A DNA stretch of 64,000 bases from Sphingomonas melonis (GTDB lineage Bacteria > Pseudomonadota > Alphaproteobacteria > Sphingomonadales > Sphingomonadaceae): the NCBI RefSeq assembly GCF_013409985.1, contig NZ_JACCBY010000003.1, forward strand, positions 1 to 64,000, in the 5' to 3' direction. The notes beneath the pieces are model-generated. The model searched no databases. It was not told where the DNA came from and was given only the letters and a program-made list of their open reading frames with translations. The translations under genes were made by a program, and so were the position numbers. Of the stretch, positions 1 through 8,068 are shown piece by piece (positions within the stretch are counted from its first letter, which is position 1; each line of letters starts with the position of its first letter).

Positions 1-114
1 GGCTCAAACGCTTCCGCCGTATCGCCCTGCGATGCGAGAAGACCATTTCCGCCTTCATGGGCTTCGTCCATCTCGCATGTGCCATGATCTGGCTAAGATG
101 AATGCAGACAGCAC
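1..114 (+). mobile_element. C-terminal end of an IS5-family transposase, with probable IS right end
   Basis: A frame open from base 3 ends at a TGA at 99-101 and encodes about 32 residues finishing in FVHLACAMIWLR. This resembles the conserved C-terminal helix of IS5-family DDE transposases (an E-K-T segment followed by F..LA....WLR). The coding end is followed by 13 nt and then CTAG at 115-118, which fits the YTAR target duplication known for the IS5 group, so the element probably ends near base 114. The rest lies outside the window, so whether the IS is intact cannot be judged. The family call is from the short C-terminal motif only. Confidence 0.6.
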
Positions 115-141
115 CTAGGGGGGCATAGTCCCCGACCCGTC

Positions 142-765
142 CTAGCCGAACGACTGCCGCCCGCGGCGCGTATAGGCTTCCGGCGCGTGGACCAGTTCGC
201 GCAGGCGCTCCAGTTCCTCGGGCGTGTCGACGTCGATCAGTTCCGCGGGCGTCGTCACGACATGCTTGCCCGCGCGCACCATCGCGCGTGCGCCGGCGTC
301 GCCCTCCAGCGCCATCAGCGCGTCGAACCGTGCCGCACCGAACACCGCCGGCGGCTTGGGAGCGCGGCCGTCGCTCGAGGCGACGATGGCATGCTCGTCA
401 TCGGCGGCGTCGAGCAACTGATAGATGTGCGTCGCGGTGACGCGCGGCATGTCGGCAAGCGCCACCACCACCGCCCGGACGCCGTGCGCGCGGGCGCAGG
501 CGACGCCGAGCGCGAGCGAACGGCTCATGCCGAGTTGCGGATCGTCGTTGCGCACGACGGTGAAGCCATGCGCGGCATAGTCGCACTCGGCGCGGCCGAC
601 GACGGCGACGCGCTCGCGGAACGGCATGTCCTCCAGCGCCACCGCGACGTGCAGCCCCAGCGGGCGGCCGAGGAAGGGTGCGTCGAGCTTGCTGCCGATA
701 TCGCCCATCCGTTTCGACCGACCGGCGGCGAGCAGCACCAGGACGCAATCCTCAACGGCGATCAT
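142..765 (-). CDS. mocA: MocA-like molybdenum cofactor cytidylyltransferase (NTP transferase family)
   Basis: A 207-residue nucleotidyltransferase of the MobA/MocA fold. The N-terminal LAAGRSKRMG (about residues 11-20) is the nucleotide-binding signature, followed by a substrate lysine, and ADMP near residue 105 is the second conserved motif. MocA-type enzymes attach CMP to molybdopterin to make the dinucleotide cofactor used by xanthine-oxidase-family enzymes. That fits its place as last gene of a molybdenum hydroxylase operon. The ATG at 765 overlaps the xdhC stop by 14 nt, implying translational coupling. A longer upstream frame exists but is arginine-rich shadow sequence inside xdhC. CTP versus GTP preference is inferred from context. 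Confidence 0.85.
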   Translation of the reverse strand: MIAVEDCVLVLLAAGRSKRMGDIGSKLDAPFLGRPLGLHVAVALEDMPFRERVAVVGRAECDYAAHGFTVVRNDDPQLGMSRSLALGVACARAHGVRAVVVALADMPRVTATHIYQLLDAADDEHAIVASSDGRAPKPPAVFGAARFDALMALEGDAGARAMVRAGKHVVTTPAELIDVDTPEELERLRELVHAPEAYTRRGRQSFG

Positions 766-1675
766 GGAATGCTCCCACCATCGCCGCGGCGATCGACAGC
801 GCGATCTCCGACGGGCCGATCGCGCCGATATCGATGCCGACCGGCGCATCGATCCGGTCGATCTGCTCGGCGGAGAGGCCCGCCGCGGCGAGCCGTTCGC
901 GCCGCGCCGCATGGCTGCGCCGGCTGCCGAGCGCGCCGACATAGGGCGCGTTGGTCGCCAGTGCGGCGATCAGCGCGGGGTCATCGATCTTGATGTCGTG
1001 GCTGAGCGTCACGACCGCGGTGGCGGGGCCGGGCTTGAGCGCCTCGATCGCGTCGTCGGGCCAGCGGTCGTCGAGTGTGACGCCGGGGAAGCGCTCCTCG
1101 GTGAGGAAGCGGGCGCGCGGGTCGATCACCGTCGTGGCGATGCCGAGCGTGCGCGCCAGTTCGGCGAGCGCCTGCGCGATCTGCACCGCGCCGACGATCA
1201 GCAACCGCCGGGCCGGATCGTAGCGGTTGGCGAACACTTCGCCCGTCTCCAGCGGCTTGAGGTCGCTGTGGCCGGTGGCGAGGTCGGTGGTGACGGTGAC
1301 TGCCTCGCCGCGTTCGCGCGCCTCGGCGATCCGGTCGAACAATTCGGGATCGAAGCCGGTCGCCGACACCGGCTGCACCATCACCGCGATCTCACCGCCG
1401 CAGGGCAGGCCGACCTCCCATGCCGCATCGTCGGCGACGCCGTAGCGCTTGAGCTGGAAGGGGGCGCCGGCGATCACCTCGGCGGCGGTCTGGAGGATGT
1501 CGCTCTCGACGCAGCCGCCGGAGACGGAGCCCTCGAAGCGGCCGTCGGCGTGGACGAGCATATGGCTGCCCTTGGGCCGCGGCGCGCTGCCCCAGGTGGA
1601 GACCACCGTCGCGAGGGCGAGCGGTTCGCCCTGCCAATGGCGGGCGGCGGTAAGGACGGAATCGTTTTCGGCCAT
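752..1675 (-). CDS. xdhC: XdhC family protein, Moco sulfuration/insertion chaperone
   Basis: A 307-residue protein with the two-part XdhC layout. The N-terminal domain carries the VSTWGSAPRPKGSHM and GSVSGGCVES signatures (about residues 25-60). The C-terminal Rossmann-like domain begins at LLIVGAVQIAQAL (about 157) and ends with the GALGSRRSHAARRERL motif. XdhC/PaoD proteins bind the molybdenum cofactor, help sulfurate it and insert it into the large subunit of partner hydroxylases. The gene follows the second Moco subunit and overlaps mocA, as expected for a dedicated maturation factor. The ATG has a purine-rich AAGGAAAG site 5 nt upstream. The Rossmann loop lacks a classical GxGxxG. Confidence 0.9.
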   Translation of the reverse strand: MAENDSVLTAARHWQGEPLALATVVSTWGSAPRPKGSHMLVHADGRFEGSVSGGCVESDILQTAAEVIAGAPFQLKRYGVADDAAWEVGLPCGGEIAVMVQPVSATGFDPELFDRIAEARERGEAVTVTTDLATGHSDLKPLETGEVFANRYDPARRLLIVGAVQIAQALAELARTLGIATTVIDPRARFLTEERFPGVTLDDRWPDDAIEALKPGPATAVVTLSHDIKIDDPALIAALATNAPYVGALGSRRSHAARRERLAAAGLSAEQIDRIDAPVGIDIGAIGPSEIALSIAAAMVGAFHDRR

Positions 1676-1690
1676 GGTCTTTCCTTTTAG

Positions 1691-1831
1691 TCCTCCCTCG
1701 CTTCAGCGGGGGAGGGTGACCGCCGCGAAGCGGTGGTGGAGGGGGTGCTTCCGCAAGCGCGGAGTTCGCCGTATCCTCCCCCTCCGTCACGCCTTCGGCG
1801 CGCCACCTCCCCTGGCGGGGGGGGGGGGGGG
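1691..1831. repeat. Family III intergenic palindromic repeat ending in a 15-G tract
   Basis: The gap between xdhC and the second Moco-subunit gene is filled by a G/C-rich repeat made of short inverted segments (CCTCCC...GGGGGAGGG, CCGC..GAAGCGG, CCTCCCC...GGCGGGGG). The same architecture recurs at 41028-41173. The right end carries an uninterrupted run of 15 G at 1817-1831. The repeat stops 2 nt from the stop codon of the neighbouring gene. No reading frame in it looks coding. Confidence 0.75.
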
Positions 1832-1833
1832 AA

Positions 1834-4026
1834 TTAAAGTGGCGGCAATCCTGCCAGCAGTTTGTCGAGCGTTACCGGGAAGTCGCGCACGCGCACCCCG
1901 CAGGCGTCGTGGATCGCATTGGCCACCGCCGCGCCCGCGCCGGAGATGCCGAGTTCGCCGACCCCCTTGGCGCCGACCGGGTTCGCACTGTCGTCGATCT
2001 CCTCGATGAAATGCACCTCGATCCGCGGCACGTCGGCGTGCACCGCGACGTGATATTCGCCGAAGTCGGGATTGACGAAATGGCCGTTGCGCGTGTCGAC
2101 CACGGCTTCCTCGCCGAGCGCATAGGACAGGCCCCAGACCATGCCGCCGATGAGCTGGTTCGCCGCGGTCTTCGCGTTGAGCACGCGGCCGACGTCGAAC
2201 ACGCCGAGCATCCGCCGCACCCGGACCTCGCCGGTCACCGCATTGACCGCGACCTCGACGAAATGCGCGCCGTGGCTCGCCTGGCTCGTCGCCTGCGTCT
2301 CGGTGCCGGGGCCGGTCTTGCCGGTGGCGACGATCGGCTGCCCATGCAGCAGGTCGGCGAGCGCGACGCTGCGCCCGCCGGCGGTGACGCAGCCGTCGTG
2401 CAGCGCCAGTTCCTCAGGGGAGGCATTCATGCGCAGCGCGAGCGCGGCGATGATCTCCTCGCACGCCAGCACCACCGCCGAACAGGCACTGCCCGCGCCG
2501 AACGAGCCGCCCGAACCGGCGCTGGCAGGCAGGTCGCTGTCGCCGATCTGGACGTCGACCGACGGCACGGGCAGGCCGAGCATCTCGCCCGCGGTCTGCG
2601 CCAGGATCGTATAGGTGCCGGTGCCGATATCGGTCATGTCGCAGGCGACGGTCGCGCGGCCGTCGGCGCCGAGCGTCACCCGCGCCTCCGCCTTGACGGT
2701 GAAATTGCCGCGCAGCGCCGCCGCCATGCCGTGGCCGATCAGCCAGTCGCCCTCGCGGCGTTTGCGTCGCTCCGCCCAGCCGAAGCGGCGCGCGCCCTCG
2801 TCGTAGCAATCGAGCAGGCGGCGCGTCGAGAAGCGCTTGCCGTTGACCGGATCGACCTCGGGCTCGTTGCGGCGGCGCAGCTCGATGGGATCGATGCCGA
2901 GCTGTCCGGCGAGTTCGTCCATCGCGCATTCGACCGCGAAGGTGCCGATCGCCTCGCCCGGTGCGCGCACCGCGCCGGTGGCGGGCAGGTCGAGGCGGAC
3001 CAGATCGGTGCGGAAGCGGCGCGCCTCGCCAACGTAGAGCGGCAGCGAGCCGAACGGGATCGGTTCGAGGAAGCTGGCATCGTCGTTCTGCGCGGCGACG
3101 CCTTCGTGCGCGAAGGCGGTGATGCGCCCGTCTTCGGTGGCGCCGATGCGGACGCGCTGCGTCGTTGCCGAGCGATGGTGCACGAGATAGGCGGTCTGCG
3201 CGCGCGGCAGCGCGATCTTGACCGGCCGCCCGACCTTTTCGGCGGCGATCGCGGCGAGGATCACCTCCGGCCCGACGCCGGTCTTGCCGCCGAAGCCGCC
3301 GCCGACGAACGGCGCGAGCACGCGCACATCCTCGGGCGCGAGGGCGAGCGCCTTGGCGATGGTGCGGCGGGCGGCACCGATCACCTGGTTGCTGGTGCGG
3401 ACCAGCAGCTTGCCGTCTGCCCAGGCGACGGTGCTGGCATGCGGTTCGAGCGCGGCGGGATAATGGACCGGCGTCGTGTAGCTGCGGTCGAGCACCACCG
3501 GGGCGGCGGCCAGCGCCGCATCGAGATCGCCGATGTCGATCGCCGGCAGGAAGCCGAGCTTATGGTCGCGCTGCACCGGCTGCGCGTCTTGATCGAAGCG
3601 GTCGCGGCCGGGCTCGGCATGGACGACGACCAGCGCCGCGGCGTCGCGGGCGATGCTCTGGTCGGTGGCGACGACGATCGCCACGGGCTGGCCGTAATGG
3701 AAGATCGTGTCGGTATCGCTATGCGCCGCGGCTTGCGAATTGCTGCCGCCGGTGACCATGCGCGGGTCGCCGTGGATCACCGCGAGCACGCCGGGCATGT
3801 CCTCCGCGGCGGCGCTGTCGATGCCGGTGACGCGGCCGCTGCCGATCGGCGCGCCGACGATCGCGGCATAAGCGGTGTCCGCGTCGGTGCCCTCATAGGC
3901 GTAGCGGGCGGTGCCGCTGACCTTCGCCGGCCCCTCGATACGCGGCACCGGCGCGCCGAGCACGCCCTGCCGTGCCTGCGCCAGCCCCTCCGGCCGGTAG
4001 GCGCGGTCCATCGTCATCTCGTTCAT
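1834..4026 (-). CDS. Molybdenum hydroxylase, Moco-binding subunit (second paralogue)
   Basis: A 730-residue large subunit of the xanthine oxidase/aldehyde oxidoreductase family. The N-terminal a/b hammerhead starts near GPAKVSGTARYAYEGT, the first Moco domain has VGGGFGGKTG (about 248-257), and the C-terminal Moco domain has the GVGELG motif whose Glu (about 691) is the family's catalytic base. It hydroxylates an aldehyde or N-heterocycle with electrons passing to the 2Fe-2S and FAD subunits. It has no redox subunits of its own and follows a paralogue at 4251-6485 that does. The ATG at 4026 has GGAGAGGA 7-8 nt upstream; an upstream in-frame extension is proline-rich repeat sequence and is rejected. 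The substrate cannot be read from sequence. Confidence 0.9.
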   Translation of the reverse strand: MNEMTMDRAYRPEGLAQARQGVLGAPVPRIEGPAKVSGTARYAYEGTDADTAYAAIVGAPIGSGRVTGIDSAAAEDMPGVLAVIHGDPRMVTGGSNSQAAAHSDTDTIFHYGQPVAIVVATDQSIARDAAALVVVHAEPGRDRFDQDAQPVQRDHKLGFLPAIDIGDLDAALAAAPVVLDRSYTTPVHYPAALEPHASTVAWADGKLLVRTSNQVIGAARRTIAKALALAPEDVRVLAPFVGGGFGGKTGVGPEVILAAIAAEKVGRPVKIALPRAQTAYLVHHRSATTQRVRIGATEDGRITAFAHEGVAAQNDDASFLEPIPFGSLPLYVGEARRFRTDLVRLDLPATGAVRAPGEAIGTFAVECAMDELAGQLGIDPIELRRRNEPEVDPVNGKRFSTRRLLDCYDEGARRFGWAERRKRREGDWLIGHGMAAALRGNFTVKAEARVTLGADGRATVACDMTDIGTGTYTILAQTAGEMLGLPVPSVDVQIGDSDLPASAGSGGSFGAGSACSAVVLACEEIIAALALRMNASPEELALHDGCVTAGGRSVALADLLHGQPIVATGKTGPGTETQATSQASHGAHFVEVAVNAVTGEVRVRRMLGVFDVGRVLNAKTAANQLIGGMVWGLSYALGEEAVVDTRNGHFVNPDFGEYHVAVHADVPRIEVHFIEEIDDSANPVGAKGVGELGISGAGAAVANAIHDACGVRVRDFPVTLDKLLAGLPPL

Positions 4027-4142
4027 CGCGTCGATCCTCTCCCCGGTCGGGTGGCATGTAGGAGGCGGGGGAGGTGGGGTGAAGGTGGCATCCGACACCA
4101 TCGTCGCCGTCCAGCGGTTTGCGACCTTAGCCTTACCCACCC

Positions 4143-4236
4143 GTCATGCCGGACTGGTTCCGGCATCCACCGTTCCGCAGGAGAACGGGTGGTTGCTCCT
4201 GCGGAACGGTGGACCCCGGAACAAGTCCGGGGTGAC
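4143..4236. repeat. Family I palindromic repeat (short form) inside the molybdenum operon
   Basis: The left arm GTCATGCCGGACTGGTTCC and the right arm GGAACAAGTCCGGGGTGAC form a long imperfect stem around a second inverted pair (CCGTTCCGCAGGAG / CTCCTGCGGAACGG). It lies between the two Moco-subunit genes, all on the minus strand, and occupies nearly half of a 224-nt gap in an otherwise overlapping operon. The 48 nt after the second gene's start (4033-4080) are also G/C-run rich and look like a degenerate family III piece. Confidence 0.85.
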
Positions 4237-4250
4237 GAAGAAGCAGGCTC

Positions 4251-6485
4251 TCACACCGCGGGCAGGCCCTCCAGCAGCTTGTCGAGGGTCAGCGGATAGT
4301 CGCGCACGCGCACGCCGGTGGCGTTGTAGATCGCATTGCCGATCGCGCCCGCCGCGCCGCAGATGCCGAGCTCGCCCAGCCCCTTGGCGTGGAGCGGATT
4401 GGCCTGAATGTCGCGCTCGTGGAGGAATTCCACCTCGAGCTGCGGCACGTCGGCGTTCACCGGCACGTGATATTCGCCGAGGTCGCGGTTGACGATCTTG
4501 CCGTTGCGCGGATCGTGGATCAGCTCCTCGGTCAGCGCGCAGCCGATGCCGAAGGTCATGCCGCCGAGACATTGCGAGCGCGCGGTCTTCTCGTTGAGGA
4601 TGCGCCCCGCGGTGAAGACGCCGAGCATCCGTTTCACCCGCACCTCGCCGGTGACGACGTTGACCGCGACCTCGGCGAAATGCGCGCCGTAGCTCGCCTG
4701 GTTGAACGTCTTTTCCTGATGGCCCGGCGCGATCTGGCCGGTCGCCTCCATGCCTTCGCCGACCAGCTCGGCGAGCGGCACGCTGCGGTTGTCGGCGATG
4801 ACGCGGCCGTCCTTGAGCGTCATCGCGCCCTCGTCGACCCCCATCGCCTTGGCGATCTGGCCGCGCAGCGCCTCGCAGGCGAGATAGACCGACGATCCCG
4901 ACGAGCCCGCGCCCCACGAGCCGCCCGAGCCCGCGCCCGGCGGCGCATCGGTGTCGCCGAGATGGACGATCACGTCCTCCAGCGGCAGGCCGAGGATCTC
5001 GGCGGCGATCTGGCCGAGGATCGTATAGGTGCCGGTGCCGATATCGGTCATGTCGGTCTCGACATGCGCCTTGCCCTGGCCGTCGATCGACACCTTGGCC
5101 GCCGACTTCTGCAGCATGTTCGACCGCGCCGCCGAGGCGACGCCGATGCCGTACAGCCAGTCGCCGCGCCGGTCGGTGCCAGCGGGCTTGCGCTGCGACC
5201 AGCCGAACGCCTTGGCGCCGCGATCGAGGCAGGGGATCAGCGAGCGCGACGAATAGGGGATCTTCTTTTCCGGGTCCTGTTCGGGCTCGTTGCGGCGGCG
5301 CAGCTCGATCGGGTCGATGCCCATCGTCTCCGCCAGTTCGTCAATCGCGCCTTCGAGCGCGATCAGGCCGACCGCTTCGCCCGGCGCGCGCATCGATCCC
5401 GCCAGCATCCAGTCGAGCCGGACGATGTCATGCGTGATCAGCCGGTTCTCGCCCTCGTAGAGGAAGTGCGTCGCCATGCCGGCGGGCTCGAAGAAATCCT
5501 CGCCGGGCAGGTTGGAGGTGATCGTCTCGTGGCCGATCGCGGTCAGCTTGCCGTCGGCGTCCGCGCCGAGGCGCATGCGCTGTTCGGTGTTGGAGCGGCG
5601 GACGGTGGCGTCGAAGACCTGCTGGCGCGCCATTACCGCCTTGACCGGGCGATTGAGCCGCTTGGCGGCGATCGCCGCAGCGACGCTCTCGGGCGCGATG
5701 CCGAGCTTCGAGCCGAAGCCGCCGCCGACGAAGGCGGCGACGATCCGCACCTTGTCCGCCGATACGCCGAGCGACTTGGCGAGCTGCTGCTTGTCCGACG
5801 ACGGCATCTGGTACGCGCCGTAGAGCGTCAGCGCGCCGTCTTCCCAGATGGCGAGGCTGGCATGCGGCTCCATCGCCGCCGAATTCTGGCTCGGCGTGGT
5901 ATAAGTGACGTCGACGGTATGCGCGGCCGCGGCCATCGCCTTGTCGATGTCGCCCTGCTTGTGGTGCGGCGGGATCTGCTGCGGCTTGGGCTTTTCCGCC
6001 TCTTCGCGATGCGCGAGGAAGCTGTAGCGGCCTTCGCCGGGCGCATAATCGACCTTGACGTGATGCGCGGCGTCGCGCGCCTCTTCATAGCTTTCGGCGA
6101 CGACGATCGCGATGATCTCGCCATGATAGGCGACATCCTCGACGCCCTGCGTCGGCGCGCTGGTCTCGCCGCCCTGTTGCGGATTGCGCAGGAAGGTGGC
6201 GTAATCGGTGATGACGTCGATCACGCCCGGCATCGCCTTGGCGGCCTCTGCATCGAGCCTGGTGATCTTGCCCGCGCCGACGGTGGCGCGCACCAGGAAG
6301 CCATAAGCGACGTTGTCGAGCGCATATTCCGCCGCATAGGTCGCCTTGCCCGACACCTTCTTGGGCCCGTCGATCCGGTCGAGCGGCTTGCCGATCACAT
6401 CCTGCACGCCGCGGTCGAGCAGGCTGTCGGGATGGGCCGTGTTCATGGTGAGCGAATTGGTGTCGCCCTTGCCGAAACCGAACAT
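4251..6485 (-). CDS. Molybdenum hydroxylase, Moco-binding subunit (PaoC/YagR type)
   Basis: A 744-residue large subunit of the xanthine oxidase family. The order is hammerhead domain (GPKKVSGKATYAAEYAL near 40), first Moco domain with VGGGFGSKLG (about 252), and second Moco domain ending in GLGELG with catalytic Glu near 705. It starts 3 nt after the FAD-subunit stop, with GGGAGAAT just upstream of the ATG. With the two upstream genes it forms a complete PaoABC-like aldehyde oxidoreductase set. It is homologous along its length to the gene at 1834-4026, so the operon encodes two alternative catalytic subunits. There is no signal peptide here, though the E. coli PaoABC complex is periplasmic through the Tat signal of its iron-sulfur subunit. 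Confidence 0.92.
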   Translation of the reverse strand: MFGFGKGDTNSLTMNTAHPDSLLDRGVQDVIGKPLDRIDGPKKVSGKATYAAEYALDNVAYGFLVRATVGAGKITRLDAEAAKAMPGVIDVITDYATFLRNPQQGGETSAPTQGVEDVAYHGEIIAIVVAESYEEARDAAHHVKVDYAPGEGRYSFLAHREEAEKPKPQQIPPHHKQGDIDKAMAAAAHTVDVTYTTPSQNSAAMEPHASLAIWEDGALTLYGAYQMPSSDKQQLAKSLGVSADKVRIVAAFVGGGFGSKLGIAPESVAAAIAAKRLNRPVKAVMARQQVFDATVRRSNTEQRMRLGADADGKLTAIGHETITSNLPGEDFFEPAGMATHFLYEGENRLITHDIVRLDWMLAGSMRAPGEAVGLIALEGAIDELAETMGIDPIELRRRNEPEQDPEKKIPYSSRSLIPCLDRGAKAFGWSQRKPAGTDRRGDWLYGIGVASAARSNMLQKSAAKVSIDGQGKAHVETDMTDIGTGTYTILGQIAAEILGLPLEDVIVHLGDTDAPPGAGSGGSWGAGSSGSSVYLACEALRGQIAKAMGVDEGAMTLKDGRVIADNRSVPLAELVGEGMEATGQIAPGHQEKTFNQASYGAHFAEVAVNVVTGEVRVKRMLGVFTAGRILNEKTARSQCLGGMTFGIGCALTEELIHDPRNGKIVNRDLGEYHVPVNADVPQLEVEFLHERDIQANPLHAKGLGELGICGAAGAIGNAIYNATGVRVRDYPLTLDKLLEGLPAV

Positions 6486-6488
6486 CGC

Positions 6489-7469
6489 TTATTCTCCCGT
6501 GAGGTCGCGCAGGGTGGCGATCAGGACCCGGCGCGTCAGCGGGATCTTGAAGTCGTTCGAGCCATAGCCCTTGGCATCGGCGAGCAGGATGTCGGCCGCC
6601 GTGTTGAACAGCGCGTCGGACGGCGCCTGGCCGACCAGCGCCGCCTCCACCGCGGGATTGCGCCACGGCATCGGGCCAAGCCCGCCAAAGGCGAGCGCCG
6701 CCGAGGCGATCCTGCCGTCCTCGACGCCGACCACGCCGGCGACCGAAACGAGCGCGAAGGCATAAGAGGCGCGGTCGCGCACCTTGCGATAGGTCTGCTT
6801 GCCCTTGGGCGGGGCGGGCAGCTCGACATGCGTGATCAGCTCGCCGGGTTCTAGCACCGTCTCGATGTTGGGCGTGTCACCGGGCAGGCGGTAGAAATCG
6901 TGGATCGGGATGCGGCGCTTGTCGCCGTCCGCCTTGAGCGTGATGATCGTCGCGTCGAGCGCGCGCATCGCCACCGGCATGTCGCCCGGATGCGTCGCGA
7001 TGCAATGCTCGGACGTGCCGAGCACCGCCAGCACGCGGTTGAATCCGCCCACCGCCGAACAGCCGGTGCCTGGCTCGCGCTTGTTGCACGGCGTCGCGGT
7101 GTCGTAGAAATAATAGCAACGCGTCCGCTGGAGCAGATTGCCGCCGGTCGTCGCCTTGTTGCGCAACTGGCCCGACGCGCCGGCGAGCAGCGCGCGGCTC
7201 AGCACCTCATACTTCTCGATCACGCGCGGGTCAGCAGCGAGGTCGGAATTCGGCACCAGCGCACCGATCGTCAGCCCACCGTCCTCGCGCTCCTCGATCT
7301 CGCCAAGCGGCAGCCGGCTGATGTCGACGAGCTTGTCAGGCGTCTCGACCTGCAATTTCATCAGGTCGAGCAGGTTGGTGCCGCCCGCGATGAACTTGGC
7401 GCCGGAGACGTGCGCGTCGCGCACCGCGGTCTCGGCGTCATTTGCCTTGGCGTAGGTGAAGGTCTTCAT
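6489..7469 (-). CDS. Molybdenum hydroxylase FAD-binding subunit with extra Fe-S cysteines (PaoB/YagS type)
   Basis: A 326-residue medium subunit. The FAD pyrophosphate loop is [14 protein letters not shown] (about 25-38), and a second FAD contact region is [13 protein letters not shown] (about 106-118). Four cysteines at about 118, 128, 137 and 156 match the 4Fe-4S insertion known from E. coli PaoB, which ordinary xanthine dehydrogenase FAD subunits lack. It moves electrons from the 2Fe-2S subunit to FAD and then to an acceptor. The start overlaps the stop of the upstream 2Fe-2S gene by 4 nt (ATGA). The PaoB subtype is inferred from these cysteines. Confidence 0.92.
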   Translation of the reverse strand: MKTFTYAKANDAETAVRDAHVSGAKFIAGGTNLLDLMKLQVETPDKLVDISRLPLGEIEEREDGGLTIGALVPNSDLAADPRVIEKYEVLSRALLAGASGQLRNKATTGGNLLQRTRCYYFYDTATPCNKREPGTGCSAVGGFNRVLAVLGTSEHCIATHPGDMPVAMRALDATIITLKADGDKRRIPIHDFYRLPGDTPNIETVLEPGELITHVELPAPPKGKQTYRKVRDRASYAFALVSVAGVVGVEDGRIASAALAFGGLGPMPWRNPAVEAALVGQAPSDALFNTAADILLADAKGYGSNDFKIPLTRRVLIATLRDLTGE

Positions 7470-8005
7470 GCGCCGGCTCCCACCGTCTGGCGATGCGCGA
7501 TATCGACCGTCCCGTCGGACTCGGCGACCTCACGGATCGCATCGACGATATTGGGGTAGGCGGCGCAGCGGCACAGATTGCCGCTCATCCGCTCCGAAAT
7601 CTCCTCGTCGCCGAAACGCGGCGCGTCGAGATCGCCGGTGACGTGGCTCGGCCAGCCCTTGCGGACCTCGTCGAGCATGCCGACCGCCGAACAGATCTGC
7701 CCCGGCGTGCAATAGCCGCACTGATAGCCGTCATGCCGGACGAAGGCGGATTGCAGCGGATGCAGGTCCTCGGGTGTGCCGAGCCCCTCGATCGTCGTGA
7801 TCTCGTCGTCCTGATGCATCACCGCGAGGCTGAGGCAGGAATTGATCCGACGGCCGTTGACCAGCATCGTGCACGCGCCGCACTGGCCGTGGTCGCAGCC
7901 CTTCTTGCTGCCGGTCAGGCCGAGATGCTCGCGGCACAGATCGAGCAGGGAGGTGCGGATATCCGGTTCGGCCTCAAAGGATTGGCCGTTGATCGTGAAC
8001 TGCAT
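7466..8005 (-). CDS. Molybdenum hydroxylase 2Fe-2S subunit (PaoA/YagT type)
   Basis: A 179-residue small subunit with two clusters. Cys 37, 42, 45 and 57 ([12 protein letters not shown]...C) form the plant ferredoxin-type centre. Cys 96, 99, 145 and 147 (QCGYCTPGQ...NLCRCAAY) form the alpha-helical centre next to Moco. It is the first gene of the operon and is divergent from glpQ across 63 nt, which must hold both promoters. Unlike E. coli PaoA/YagT it begins directly with the ferredoxin domain and has no twin-arginine leader. The complex is therefore predicted to be cytoplasmic unless the true start lies further upstream, for which there is no room. Confidence 0.95.
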   Translation of the reverse strand: MQFTINGQSFEAEPDIRTSLLDLCREHLGLTGSKKGCDHGQCGACTMLVNGRRINSCLSLAVMHQDDEITTIEGLGTPEDLHPLQSAFVRHDGYQCGYCTPGQICSAVGMLDEVRKGWPSHVTGDLDAPRFGDEEISERMSGNLCRCAAYPNIVDAIREVAESDGTVDIAHRQTVGAGA

Positions 8006-8068
8006 GCGCTGCCTCGCGGGGTCGGGGAGTCATATCCGTGAAGGATTACGCCCCTAACGCGCTTCATC

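Noticed and set aside
8006..8068. A riboswitch (molybdenum cofactor type) before the molybdenum operon
   Set aside because: Only 63 nt separate the divergent starts, too short for a Moco riboswitch, and no conserved pairing was seen.
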